From assembly GCA_000727475.1 (NCBI GenBank), contig KL647289.1, forward strand, positions 6,513,255-6,577,254: DNA of 64,000 bases, read 5' to 3'. The stretch comes from Sarcocystis neurona. Lineage: Eukaryota > Apicomplexa > Conoidasida > Eucoccidiorida > Sarcocystidae. This document shows positions 22,818 to 33,199 of this stretch, one piece after another. The notes under the pieces are model-generated. The model was not told the origin of the DNA. It worked only from the letters and a program-made list of their open reading frames with translations, and ran no database searches. The position numbers were made by a program, and so were the translations under genes. The first letter of the stretch is position 1; every line of letters starts with the position of its first letter.

Positions 22818-25800
22818 TCATAACGTGCTGCTCCTCTGTAACTCCTGCTGCTGTTGCGGTGACTCGTCGTCCAGGTCCCCGAGGAAGAAGACGAACTGCT
22901 GCTGACGCTGCAGCGGCTGCAGCAGCATCTGTAGCGCGTCTAACACATGCCGCATGCGCCCGTGGAACGCGTTTTCCCTGCTCCCTTGCCTTCGTTCTTT
23001 TTTCTCGTGTGTGCCCACGGCCACGCACCACATACACTTCTCTTTGTCTCGTCTAGACTCCGTCCCCCCCCTTCCCGCCGTCTCTTCTTCTCCCCCACTC
23101 TGTCTCTGTGCTTGACCTCTGCCGCTCTGCTGCAGCAGGCTGCTGCTGCGCGCGAAGTGTGAGAACCCACGTGGCCTTCGTCTTCCCGACGCAGACGCTC
23201 TTCAAGTTCAAGAGGGTCCTCTTCGTCGTCGATAACCGCGGGACCCATCACCTTGTCCGCCGCTGTTCCTGCTCCTCCTCCTCCTCGAGGCGGTGGCTCT
23301 GCTCTTTCTACGGGACGTTGCTGCCGCTGCTGCTGCTGGTAGTCCCGCTGTTGTTGCTGCGGCGTCGCCGGTGGTGGTGGGGCGTACCCCTGCGGCGGCT
23401 GCTGCTGCTGCTGTCTGGCCTGGCGAGCGTTGTAGTCCACAGCTGCCTGCTGCTGCTGGCGACTTTGTCGCTGCTGTTGCTGCTGGGCAACTCCCCCTCC
23501 TGGAACACCCGCGGCCCCGCCGCCGGGGACGGCGACGGGCGGTGTTGGTGGCTGCTTCTGCGTCGCCACTCTCCCCTGCACCGGCTGCTCTCTTCCGGCA
23601 ACAGAAGGAGCCACTCCCCGCGGCTCCTGTCCGCCGCCCGCTGCTCCCGCTCTGCCGGCTGCTCCTGCCTGCTGCCTCTGCTGTTGCTGCTGCACTCCAG
23701 GAGCAGCAGCACCGCCCCGCGCCGACTGGTAGCCACCACCACCTGCAGCAGCCCCCCCGGGCTGCTGCTGCGGCGGCGCGGCCCCACTCGCAGCACCACC
23801 TACGGGCTGCTGGTAGTAGTACTGCCCACCCGCTGCTGCGGGAGGAGGAGGTGGAGGAGGTGCAGGAGGCGGCATGTAGCTACCGGCCGAAGGCACTCCT
23901 CCTCCATACGCATATGCTTGCTGCTGCTGCTGCGGCATGTAAGGCACGCCTCCTCCTACGCCTCCTTGGCCCGCTGCTGCGTACGCAGAAGGTGGGGGGG
24001 GCTGATAGCCGCCTCCGTACGCCTGCTGCTGCTGGTAGGAAGGCGGCGGCACGCCGCTGTTGCCGCCAGGCCCACCTGCAGTGGGCGCGATGTTTCCCGC
24101 AGCAGCAGGAGGATATCCAGGTTCCCCACTGCCGCCAGCAGCAGCAGGCATGCCACCTGCAGCAGCACCAACCCCGCTCCCCACAGGACGAGGAATGCCC
24201 GCGCCCATGCCCGCCGTGGGTGGTGGCACGGCTCCTGCCGGCGGAACAGCAGCGACCGACGGACGCCGACCTGCAGCTGCTGCCGCGCCACCCCCTGGCG
24301 GCGCTCCTCCCCCTTGCGGCACTGCTCCCGGATATCCTTCAGGCTTCACCACAACTGGCACCGTGCCTCCCGCTGCTCCTGTCTCTTCAGCACCTGGCGG
24401 CGTGGGTGAGCCGTAGTAGTCGCCTGCTGCTGCTGCTGCCCCTCCTCCTCCCGCTCCAACGCCTCCGCTGCCGCCTCCTGCTGCATTAGCGAGAGAACCG
24501 CCGTACGTATTAACTGGCGATGGAGCTGCTCCGGCTTCCTCCCCGTAGTAACGCAACGGTGCTCCTCCCGTAGCCGCTGCTGGTGATGGCTGTCTGGGCA
24601 CCTGCTGCGTTCCCTGGTAGTACGGCGGCTGCGCCTGCAGAAAGTCGCGAAGAAAGTGGGCACGACGGAAAAGAAGGCGCAGAAGAAATGAAAGACCGCT
24701 CGGAAGACGGGGCCACAAACGAGGGAGAGAAGGAAGAGGACGAGAAAGGGGGGAAGGAGAAGGGAAGGGAACACAACACATAGGAAGGGCAGCAGAGGGA
24801 GACTCGACAGAAGCACAAGAAGCAGCAGAAGCCGAAGAGAGGCCAGCTGCAGAGGAAGGAGAAGAGGGGAGAAGAGAGAGAGTGGAATAGAGCAAGAATA
24901 GAAGAAGCACAACACGACGAAGGAGGAAGCAGCAGCAGCAGCAGAAGAGATGGAAAGCGCAGAAGAAAGAATGGGCAGCAGGAGGCAATCGCAAGGCGCA
25001 GAGCAACAACAGCAGAATTGCCAAGTAGACATTCATACATATTTAGTGACAGGGGAAGTTGTATATTGGCAGAGCAACTTCTACGGAGTACGTGTATATA
25101 CACATATATACACTCTTGCATGTTGTGGCACCTGAAGAGAGAGCTGCGATGTGCTGGAGAGACCGCAGCAGCATACACCCTCGCGCCTGCACTCACACGT
25201 AGTCTTACACATGCAGAGGCACCCACGCGTTTGTGTTGCACGGCAGTTCATCGCACGAACTAATACGAGGGTGGCCTCCTAGGCGCACCTTCGATGGAGA
25301 AGTTCAAATGCAGTCCACACAGGCAGAGGCGTCGCACATGCAAGTCAAAGTGCCCACATATGAAAGGAGAAGACAGCTCCTCAAAGCTCTGCAGCTACAA
25401 ACATATATATATATATATATCGGGACAGACGGGCACACACGCACACACACGGCGAGCAAATTTCGTATATACGAGCCCGTTGGGTTTGTCTATATATCTT
25501 TCTCTGTATATAAAGAGAGCCGTCCACAGACATCCACACACTTTTTCCCGTGTACGAACAACTCATTTACGTATGGAGACGCGACGAGAGACGAAGACGC
25601 GCTGAAACAGCGGAGACCGGAAGTGTGGTGTGGGGAGACAGGCATATGCATACGAACGGGTATTTCGTGTGCGTCCTCACTTCTGGAGGCGCTCCTCCTC
25701 CGGCCCCTCCGTAGGCGTCTGCTGCTGCTGTTATGAAAGAAAAAGCGACAGGTTCGGCAGTGTGCCGCATACATGTGCTCGTCAACACGCCAAGCAGCAG

Positions 25801-26043
25801 CAGCAGCAACAGCGGCACCGGCTCTCGACCGACAGCAGCAGAGCGCAAAGCAGCCGCAGACCAGCAGCTGCCCCGCACGTCGTTTCCGAACACACGAGCC
25901 GCCCGGCTGAAAGTGAACCCGTGTTGCTGCTGCTGCTGCTTCTTCCTCTGCTGCCGCCGCTGCTGCTCGAGCCGCGACAGCTGGGAGCCGCGTGGCTCAG
26001 GCCCTGCAGCGGAAGACGGGAAAGAACACCAGGCGCGACCCAT
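22818..26043 (-). CDS. Gly/Ala/Pro/Gln-rich protein with acidic C-terminal part
   Basis: Minus-strand exons at 25681-25727, 23171-24634 and 22818-22928 join in phase. A start-bearing frame at about 25850-26043 (ATG at 26043, reading RLEQQRRQQRKKQQQQQHGF) may be the first exon. The 488-codon exon is disordered: Tyr-Gly, Pro, Ala and Gln repeats such as YMPQQQQQAYAYGGGVPSAG, ending in an acidic stretch (VIDDEEDPLELEERLRREDE) before a GTGGGT donor. The last exon reads MLLQPLQRQQQFVFFLGDLD then DESPQQQQELQRSSTL-stop. The short 25681 exon (ADAYGGAGGGAPPE) shares the composition of the next one and has a good acceptor (ctttttctttcataacag). The long frame running upstream from 24634 to an ATG at 25036 is a pyrimidine-rich intron, not a signal peptide. 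No conserved domain is recognised. The last exon's acceptor lacks a pyrimidine tract. Confidence 0.6.
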
Positions 26044-26099
26044 CGCGGTCGTCGGCTATCTGCAGAGCAGGGGGGAAGTAGGAGCTGCGTACTTCGCAA

Positions 26100-27130
26100 G
26101 ACGCTGCTGCCGAGGCAGAGACAGGGGGCAACGGCTGCTGCTGCTCCCTCAGCAGAAGGCGCAAGACGCTCTCCCTGCTGCCAGTGCTGCAGCTGCAGCG
26201 ACAAGGCCGCTGGCGCGCAGCACGGGGGAAGTCACACTGCCCGCGGCCCCTGCTGCACCAGACATGCGTCTTCCCTGAGACAGAGAGCCGTGGAACAGTT
26301 GCTGCTGCTATTGCCCCACCGCTGCAGCGAGCGGAGTGTTTCTGCTCCTTCTTCTTCTGCAGGCGCAGCACGAGGCAGACAAGACGCTCGCGGCTCACGT
26401 GGCTCCTGGCGCACGTCGCAGGACCAGCTTGCGCTGCTGTTGTTCGCCCAAGCGGTCCAGACAGCAAAGACGCGGAACGGGCACACCAACAACAGGCCGG
26501 CGGGAGAGCAGCTGCCGCCAGCGTCCCGCCGCTGCTGATCAGCAAACGCTCCGCTGCTGCCGGCGCCCGCTCGCCGAAGTCCTGAAGCTTGGACGAACAG
26601 CAGCCCAACGAGGACTGCGTGACCTAAGCGTTCGTCGCGGCTCTTCCTTCTGCTGCGACTCCCCCTGCTCCACAGCAGTATGCTCCGTCCGTTTCTCCGT
26701 TGCTGCGCCGGGGCGACCTCTCACGCGTGTGCAGGAAGACAAACACCATGCGCAGCGAGGGCTGCAGCTGCAACAACAGAGCGCCACAGCAGCAGATCGG
26801 GACGAGACAGGAGAGCGAGTGGTGAAGACAGCAGCTGTGGCACGGGGAGAAACCCAGAGACAGAAAGCGAGACAGCACGGCGAGACAGCCGGCGGCGCGT
26901 GGGAAGGGAGCAGACGCAGCGTCAGCAGAAGAAGCGGCACAGAGAGCAGGCTGGGTAGTCGCACACTGCGAAGGGAGTCGAACAGAGCACGGAGAGAGCG
27001 GCTACAGTGTGTCGCGTGCTACGCAGATATTGCCACGCCAGTATTACTGGCACGCCAGAATTACTGCTCTCCACGTTCCTTCGTGGACACACTCTTTCGA
27101 CAGTTGAAACAGAAATCACACAAGTCGCTC
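26100..27130. other. CAG/CTG-flecked region, no resolved gene
   Basis: Both strands have long open frames because of trinucleotide bias. A short minus frame after a good acceptor near 26770 (PSLRMVFVFLHTRER) could be an upstream exon of the gene at 22818-26043, but no phase partner was found. Confidence 0.3.
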
Positions 27131-27132
27131 AG

Positions 27133-27969
27133 TCAGACATAGATGCTGCAACGTGAAGAGAAACGAAGAAAAGGCGTGCCGCGGTCACTCTGGGCAGCAA
27201 GCAGTGAACCACCCCATCTGGCCGTCAAAAGCAACGGACGCGGATGCTTCGTTCGTGTACGTCTTTTACTACCACTCGTGTATAGAGCAGCGGCTAGCAA
27301 AGCCGGCAAAGAAGGCGGCCATCGAAAGATGAAGACCACACGCAGTCCGTGAGGAGCTACTGTCACAGAGAGCTGCGCTTTGATGCGGAAGATGCGCATG
27401 CATGCAGGTTCAACTCTCTCTCTGCAGAAACGCGTCCTGGCTGTGGCGGCTAACACCCGTGACGCACGAAGGGCTGCCGCAGGAGGACCTCCCCCTCTCC
27501 CTCTCGAAGTGTCGACGTGTCTGTGAGTGTCCTTGACTCTCCAGTAATGCCGTGCAGGCCGCCACACGTGCGGCCCGGTGCTGCTATACACTCCCTTCTT
27601 TATGGAGGAAATTGCAGGCGCACAGAAACGCAGAGGTGGTGCCGCTCCGAATCGTATAGCCACACGTGTAAATAAGTCGTCTCGTTCACAGTTTTTCTTG
27701 CTGCGCCTCCCTTCCTGTCTGCGGTGAGAGGGCAGACGGCTGTGCACAGGGTCCCCGGCGCATGCAGACATGTTGACGGACATATCCGAGTGCACCTGCG
27801 CACGCGGGCGCGCTTGGTTCCTTGGCGCATACGCAGAAGAAGTTCGTCGTTTTTGTGGATCTCTTCGCCTCCTTGTTACGTCTGGTGCGGCGTGCGACTG
27901 CAGACTCTCTGCCAGTATACTCTGTAGCTGCCTACGTGCGATTCTCCGCACACACAACACAGCACGCAT
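27133..27969 (-). CDS. hypothetical 278-residue open frame
   Basis: An ATG-initiated minus-strand frame without interruption in repeat-poor, GC-rich sequence. It is Arg/Ala-rich (RRIARRQLQSILAESLQSHA) with no recognised domain or signal peptide. Its length is notable for sequence without trinucleotide repeats, but an overlapping plus frame (27770-28369) is also open and similarly plausible (EEVRRFCGSLRLLVTSGAAC). One of the two may be real. Confidence 0.28.
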   Translation of the reverse strand: MRAVLCVRRIARRQLQSILAESLQSHAAPDVTRRRRDPQKRRTSSAYAPRNQARPRAQVHSDMSVNMSACAGDPVHSRLPSHRRQEGRRSKKNCERDDLFTRVAIRFGAAPPLRFCAPAISSIKKGVYSSTGPHVWRPARHYWRVKDTHRHVDTSRGRGGGPPAAALRASRVLAATARTRFCRERVEPACMRIFRIKAQLSVTVAPHGLRVVFIFRWPPSLPALLAAALYTSGSKRRTRTKHPRPLLLTARWGGSLLAAQSDRGTPFLRFSSRCSIYV

Positions 27970-28669
27970 CTCTTCACGTCGTCCCAAAAGTGCTAGCGAG
28001 AGAATCTGCGGGCTAATGTCGGTAGGAGAGCCGAAACATATGCGTGTCTACACTGGCGGGCGCGTATACGGGCTGGGGCGTGTGTACGCAGCTTTCGAGA
28101 GATACACACCCTCACGCACCTACGTTTTACCCAGCTGCTGTCTCTCGGTCTGCGTTTCGCGCAGGACAAACTCGGGCGACTTAAACAGGCGCGAATTTCC
28201 CCGTCGTTCGATGCAGCTCTTTTGGCTGCAGCTAGTTGTCTACGCGTGCACCATCTACGTCCCTACAGGTGTACATATATACACACACAAAAGTGGGTGC
28301 AGACTAATATTTAAATCTCTGTGTACGCTTGGCTGCAGAGTGCGACCGACGGCAGCGGAGGAGGAGTGAGCAGGAAAGGCGAAGAGGTAGGGGGATGTGA
28401 GAGATAGGAGAGACGACACAGGGGACACGGTTTGTGTGGTGCGGGAAGGGGACGGGAAACAAAAGGAGACGGACGGTGCCGCACAAGGAGGACGGCAAGA
28501 CAGAATGGGAAAACGAACTTACGGAGGAAGAGAAAAAGGTCAAATCGACGTCCAAGAAGAGAGCCGTCGTCCGGAGCGCATTAAGTTGAAGAAGAGAGTG
28601 TGGAGAGACGAAGACGGAGAGGGACACAGCACGAATTCTACGACAGCAGCCCCAAAGTAATGTGAAATA

Positions 28670-28879
28670 TTATATTTCCGAACTGTTTTCTCGGAAAAGT
28701 CCTACACTACCGACGTCTGGTCGCTGAGAGCGTTGTGGGCAGGGGTGGCAACACACCATTACGGCGATGTCCTGTATCACTAAAACTCCTTTTTTTGGTA
28801 TTCCGGCCATTCCACCATCAGTAGCTCCGATGTGCGTCCCTTCATACGTTTCAGCGGTGTACTGTTGTGGGGGCACGTT
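28670..28879 (-). CDS. possible terminal exon of an unknown gene
   Basis: After an acceptor (acacacgagccag) a minus frame of 70 codons reads NVPPQQYTAETYEGTHIGAT, then DGGMAGIPKKGVLVIQDIAV, and stops at 28670. A donor GTGTGT follows DIAVM, so the exon could end earlier. Composition is natural and free of repeats. Upstream exons were not identified; the strand just upstream is pyrimidine-rich and intron-like. Confidence 0.3.
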   Translation of the reverse strand, partial: NVPPQQYTAETYEGTHIGATDGGMAGIPKKGVLVIQDIAVMVCCHPCPQRSQRPDVGSVGLFRENSSEI

Positions 28880-28899
28880 CTGGCTCGTGTGTTTAAAAG

Positions 28900-29455
28900 G
28901 AAGAGTTCTCGTAGCATACCCGACTTCGAAACAACAGTCGCTGTGAGGGAAGCGTCAGCGATGATAGGCAGAGCGAAGAGAACAAGGAAAGGATGGGTGC
29001 AGCACAGACACCGGCCGACCACCAGGAGTCCCGGGGGAACAACGAGGACACGCAAGACGAAGTAGGAGCAGAAGAACAACACGAACAGGAGGAGCAAGCA
29101 GTGGAGGAGGAAGTAGAAGACGAAGAGGAGGAGAAGAGAATACAGGAAGTACGAATGCGGTGTCTGCTGCAGTGGACAGAAAGCCGTCGCTCCCCTGAAG
29201 GAACGACAAAAAAGATGAAAATCACCAGGTGCAGAGAAGCGTACAAGCTGTGATAATAACGAACGGGTGGAAGACGCAGAGGAGGAGCAGCACAGCAGCA
29301 CCGACGAACGATGGCGGACTGCAGTACACCACATGCAGTGTAACAGCGAAGCCGAGGAGGAGACGGCGGGAGTGTGCGGCTGCCGATGCGTCGTTGTAGA
29401 GCGCCGCGAACAAAAAGAGCAGCCGCGGTACCAATATGGGAAACGCGAGGAATAG
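28900..29455. other. purine-rich plus strand, possible 5' part of the plus gene at 29456
   Basis: Plus frames read acidic stretches (EEQHEQEEQAVEEEVEDEEE from about 29070), while the minus strand is pyrimidine-rich. It could be an acidic exon or merely biased sequence. Confidence 0.3.
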
Positions 29456-30189
29456 CGAGTAGCAACAGCTACACAGGAACAGCGCAACAGACCAACAGCA
29501 CCTGTAGCACAATACGAGCAGCAGAGTATACCGGGATACAGTCAACGGCAGCAGAAGAAGCAGTCAGGCAGCGCCACCAACGGCAGCGCCAACAACGGCA
29601 GCGCCAACAACGGCAGCGCCAACAACGGCAGCGCCAACAACGGCAGCGCCAACACAACAACACGGCAGCGACACGGGCAGCGACACGGGCAGCGACAGCA
29701 GCGGCAGGAGCAGTGGCAGCGGCAGCGGCAGCAGCGGTGGCAGCAGCAGCGGCAGAAGCAGCCATGTACGCATACGGCGCTGCCAACGACCACGCGGTAC
29801 CGCGTTCATCGTTATGAAGGGACGAACTTCGACATGGTGTACGGTGAGCCGAGGTAGGGAAGCTGCCGACAGTAGTTCCACCGCTACCAACGGATTATTC
29901 ACACAGTAGCACGGGTAGCGAAACAGTAGGGGCGGCGGTGCCCATTCATACCCATCCGCGTGACCAGCAGCATGTGCGCACTACTGAAGAAGTGGGTAAC
30001 TCGCCCGATATACAAGCAGCAGCTGCCGCCCAACGGCAGACACAACAGGCGCAGAAAGTGCAACACCAGACTAGCAGTCGCCGGACAAGAAGAGACGTAC
30101 AGACGCAGCAGCATTCGAAGCAGGAGGAGCCGTCGCTCCCGCATCAGCAGGCGAAGCGACGCCAGTGCCAGTTTTACAGTGGAATATGA
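29456..30189 (+). CDS. Gln-rich protein, two phase-matched exons (partial model)
   Basis: Exon one (within 29456-29843) reads VAQYEQQSIPGYSQRQQKKQ, a run of NGSAN repeats, Gln/Arg runs, then TTTRYRVHRYEGTNFDMVY, and ends at the donor GTACG|GTGAGC in phase 1. Exon two starts at 29930 in the matching phase and reads AAVPIHTHPRDQQHVRTTEE, VGNSPDIQAAAAAQRQTQQA and KRRQCQFYSGI-stop (30189). The acceptor before 29930 (aacagtag) has a poor pyrimidine tract. Downstream plus frames also look coding (a shifted frame ending FLKLAWQHE-stop at 30247, one ending at 30667 before GTGAGC, and one at 30746-30883), so the gene may continue. No domain is recognised. Strand and gene are fairly sure; exact exons are not. 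Confidence 0.5.
29577..29655. repeat. 15-bp tandem repeat GGCAGCGCCAACAAC
   Basis: Five near-perfect copies. In the frame that leads to the splice donor it encodes NGSAN units; a second plus frame reads QRQQR units. Confidence 0.9.
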
Positions 30190-30645
30190 CGATGAGCAGC
30201 TGCAGCAGCACGTGCACTTCCTGAAGCTGGCCTGGCAGCACGAATAAGCGGTAAAAAACCGACACTTCGCAGCACCCTTTACAAGCGATACCAGCAGGGG
30301 CAGCATCGAAGAGACCGCAGCGAAGGGCAGCGGCATCACTACTGGAGTCTCTAGTAGTCTCACTCACGGTGCCGCAGCAGCAGCGTCCGACAACGCAAGC
30401 AGCTGGTGGTGTGCGCAGAGATCGAGCAGCAGCAGCCGGTGATTAGTATGACGGGGATTGCGATGGAAGCCTGTTCTGTCTGCGCCCACGATACTGGCTC
30501 TGTCTGCGGCCTGCTGCAGTGTAGCGTAGTACAAGGGATCCGTGCACAAACATCATCTCTGTGTGCAAGTGCAAGGAGTCAAGGGATACACTCGTAGAGC
30601 AGCAGAGGTACATGAGAACGAGTTCTACATCGGCTTCTCATCTGT

Positions 30646-30883
30646 GTCAGCAGCAGCAGCACGCACGTGAGCCTCCATGTAGAAAGAGTAGCGGCAGCAA
30701 CAGCAGCACGGTGGGTGGATGTGACACACTAAGGTGAGCTTTCAGCAAGTGAAGAGAATCGACAGCTTTGCCGTCGCCCCGGCAATGCACACAACGCATG
30801 TGAACACGTGCGATACTTCCGTTAAAGGAGGCCAAACGAGACCCTCTGTCCCGTTCCGTCATGACCATTGTACAACTTCGTAG
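30646..30883 (+). CDS. possible terminal exon; the antisense strand also codes plausibly
   Basis: On the plus strand an acceptor (ggtgagctttcag) at 30745 is followed by a 46-codon frame, 30746-30883: QVKRIDSFAVAPAMHTTHVN, then TCDTSVKGGQTRPSVPFRHD and a stop. On the minus strand an ATG frame (30868 down to 30647) reads MVMTERDRGSRLASFNGSIA and then MRCVHCRGDGKAVDSLHLLK AHLSVSH split over the same bases. The two are mutually exclusive as coding explanations and neither has a proven neighbour. The phase of the exon ending at 30666 does not fit the plus exon. Confidence 0.3.
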
Positions 30884-30889
30884 TGCGAA

Positions 30890-32925
30890 GCAACATCAGC
30901 GCCAGGCCGGGCGCTTCTAAGTTGATTTGCAAGTGTAAACGGATTCTGAGGGGAGGCATCCTTTCAAGTCCGGCGCCACCAGATGACGGTTCCTCCCTTT
31001 TGAAAAGGAGGCAGATTGGCAACACGTGCAGGCAAGCTCGTCAGAAACTGTGTCCTGCGTGGAGTGCCGCTTCCAACCTGTATGACACAGACCGCTCGCA
31101 CGCACAAGCGATGGTGCATGACAGATTCACATACGAACGCGCACACTCACACTTGCCTTTTAGGTGTGTACTCACCAGAGCACACTCTCAGTAGACAGCG
31201 GAACGCACTTACTGATACACGCATGTGCTCGGAAGTACGCATCAAGCGAATAGGCGCACAGGGACACAGCAAACCTGTGCTGTACGTATCCTAAGGAGCC
31301 CCCGCTTTTTTTCGAAAACAGATCCAGATGGTGGATGATGCTGCTGCGGCGTGGACCGGTACCTGTGCAGGCACGCAATTACCTTTGTAGGTTTACTCGT
31401 ACTCCAAGATATGTAAGCAAGGACGCCCATTACGACACAAGGAAAACGGACACCAGAAGGCGAATTTGCACCGCAGGTTGTAACTGACCACGATGGAGAA
31501 TGTTCGTTTGCGTCACCATGCGTTTGGAGTGAGGCACGTACACCGTGGAAACTTAAACGCATACACACACGTTCAAGTGGACGTATTCGTCCCGCCCCAC
31601 CACGAACTGGATTAGAGGAATACGCTACTCAAGCAATGTTCATCAACATCACCTTGCCCTGTCTTTAAGCTCGGACAGTTTGCTCGCCATAGTGGATGCT
31701 TTCGTTCGTGCCGCAGAATTCTCACAACTGCATCTTACACGCGAGCAACAGCGTATCTCCTGCGTGACATGATACGCCTCACGTCAGCTGTTCCATACTA
31801 TGTCTCACTCGTTAAAGGGAAACTCTCTTCTTGCAGAGAACAACCGCTTTGAAATTGGGTACGCAGGCCCTTGTGCCACCACACGAGCCTTTACGCCCGC
31901 AAACCTCCGCGGCAGGGATCTCCTCTAAACAACTGAAAGGCTTCGCACGCTCGCCGTGCTGCCGTTTGCAGCCTTTACGACTGCATCACGGCCGTAACAC
32001 TAAAACAAGCTGAGCGCGTCATGCGTTCCAAGAAAGGGTGGTCCTGTGATAACCGGACCAGGTGTGTGCGTCGCCTTTACTGTTCATGGTGACTGGGTCG
32101 TGGCGTCCTTACGTTTCCGCCACAATGATATACCTGAACCCCTGTTGCACCTGCCTTAGTGCATTCCTCTATACAGCTAAAATCGTCTCCATTCCTCCTG
32201 CAGCAGTGACCGTTGTGTTTACGACCGGGGTAGGTAGATGCGTAGACGATGTACGAGGGTGTGTCAAGTTCGCGAGCCAGTCAGGATGATTTTAATTCAG
32301 AACACCAAGTAGCACAAGTTTGAGAAGTGCACTGTATACGTACGCTTTAAAATTGCCAGCGTCACACGACAGATGAAATATACACTCAGTCCCCTTTCGC
32401 CGTAATGCTTGTTATTTCTCTGCAGCTGCGCCTTTATCCAGCATTGTCGATCGAGAAGCAAGTGCCCCCGAGACAGCCTGCACGGACGAGATGTTCCTTG
32501 CTGCAGCTCGCTGCAGTTTCCTGACACGTCGGAGGGGCGAAACGCACTCTTTCTTTGAACAGGCGTAATCTCAGATCAAGTGTGAACGGCTCGTCCTGAA
32601 GAAGTAGTTTTCTTCTGCAGCTCGCCAGCTGCACTTGGGTGTGCAGAGTGCTGCAGCAAATTAGTATACAGTAACGACTGAATACAGTATAACTCTTCAT
32701 GGTGCTGTCAGAGGATGGTCTGGTTGTCAGCTAGACCAACATCCGTACTCATGAACTGCTGTACGTTGTGTATAACTGTGTGTCAGACACGCCTAACCAT
32801 AGGTGGGAGAATAGTGACATCTGCGGGTGGCGTAAGCGGCCATGTATCCAACTCGCTGGCGTTTTCGAGTTGAGCGAAGTTATGTGTCCGTATATATATA
32901 CATATGTATATATATATGTATATAT
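30890..32925. other. repeat-poor, no supported gene
   Basis: Ordinary-looking sequence with only short frames on both strands. No trinucleotide tract and no microsatellite longer than about 12 bases until 32890. Confidence 0.4.
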
Positions 32926-32926
32926 A

Positions 32927-33194
32927 TGAATAAAGGATCGAACGCACTCTGGGGGAAGGGCTTGCGACGGCGCCCACGACTGCGTTTTCAACTACGTACA
33001 CGAGGAACAGTCAGTGCGAAGAGGAGACTACGGCTCACGGTAAGAAGGCGGCACCTCCATATATATATATATATATATTACCGTGAGGGGTTGTCTCCTC
33101 TTCGCACTGACTGCTCCTCGTGTACGTAGTTGAAATCGCAGTCGTGGGCGCCGTCGCAAGCCCTTCCCCCAGAGTGCGTTCGATCCTTTATTCA
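32927..33194. repeat. foldback element: 116-bp inverted repeats around an AT spacer
   Basis: The left arm (32927-33042, starting TGAATAAAGGATCGAACGCA) and right arm (33079-33194, ending CCTTTATTCA) are reverse complements with about six mismatches over 116 bases. The 36-bp spacer includes (AT)10. As single strand it would form a long hairpin. No flanking target-site duplication is evident (TATATA on the left, CAGGGG on the right). Because the arms are inverted copies, the same peptide frame (NALWGKGLRRRPRLRFQLRT) appears on both strands. Confidence 0.95.
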
Positions 33195-33199
33195 CAGGG

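Noticed and set aside
23108..24489. Two 400-codon Leu/Arg/Ser frames on the plus strand
   Set aside because: They are the complement of the Gly/Ala/Gln-rich minus exon; Leu/Cys/Arg monotony and lack of splice sites mark them as shadows.
24635..25036. Signal-peptide-like start MNVYLAILLLLLCALRLPPA in frame with the Gly/Gln-rich exon
   Set aside because: The stretch between is a pyrimidine-rich intron ending tttctgcag; a better-phased upstream exon exists at 25681-25727.
25997..26608. Apparent myristoylated start (GCCSSK) on the minus strand
   Set aside because: The codon before Gly is TTG, not ATG, so there is no initiator methionine.
28397..28660. 87-codon Lys/Arg/Glu-rich plus frame
   Set aside because: No ATG at its start, purine-biased strand and no splice partner.
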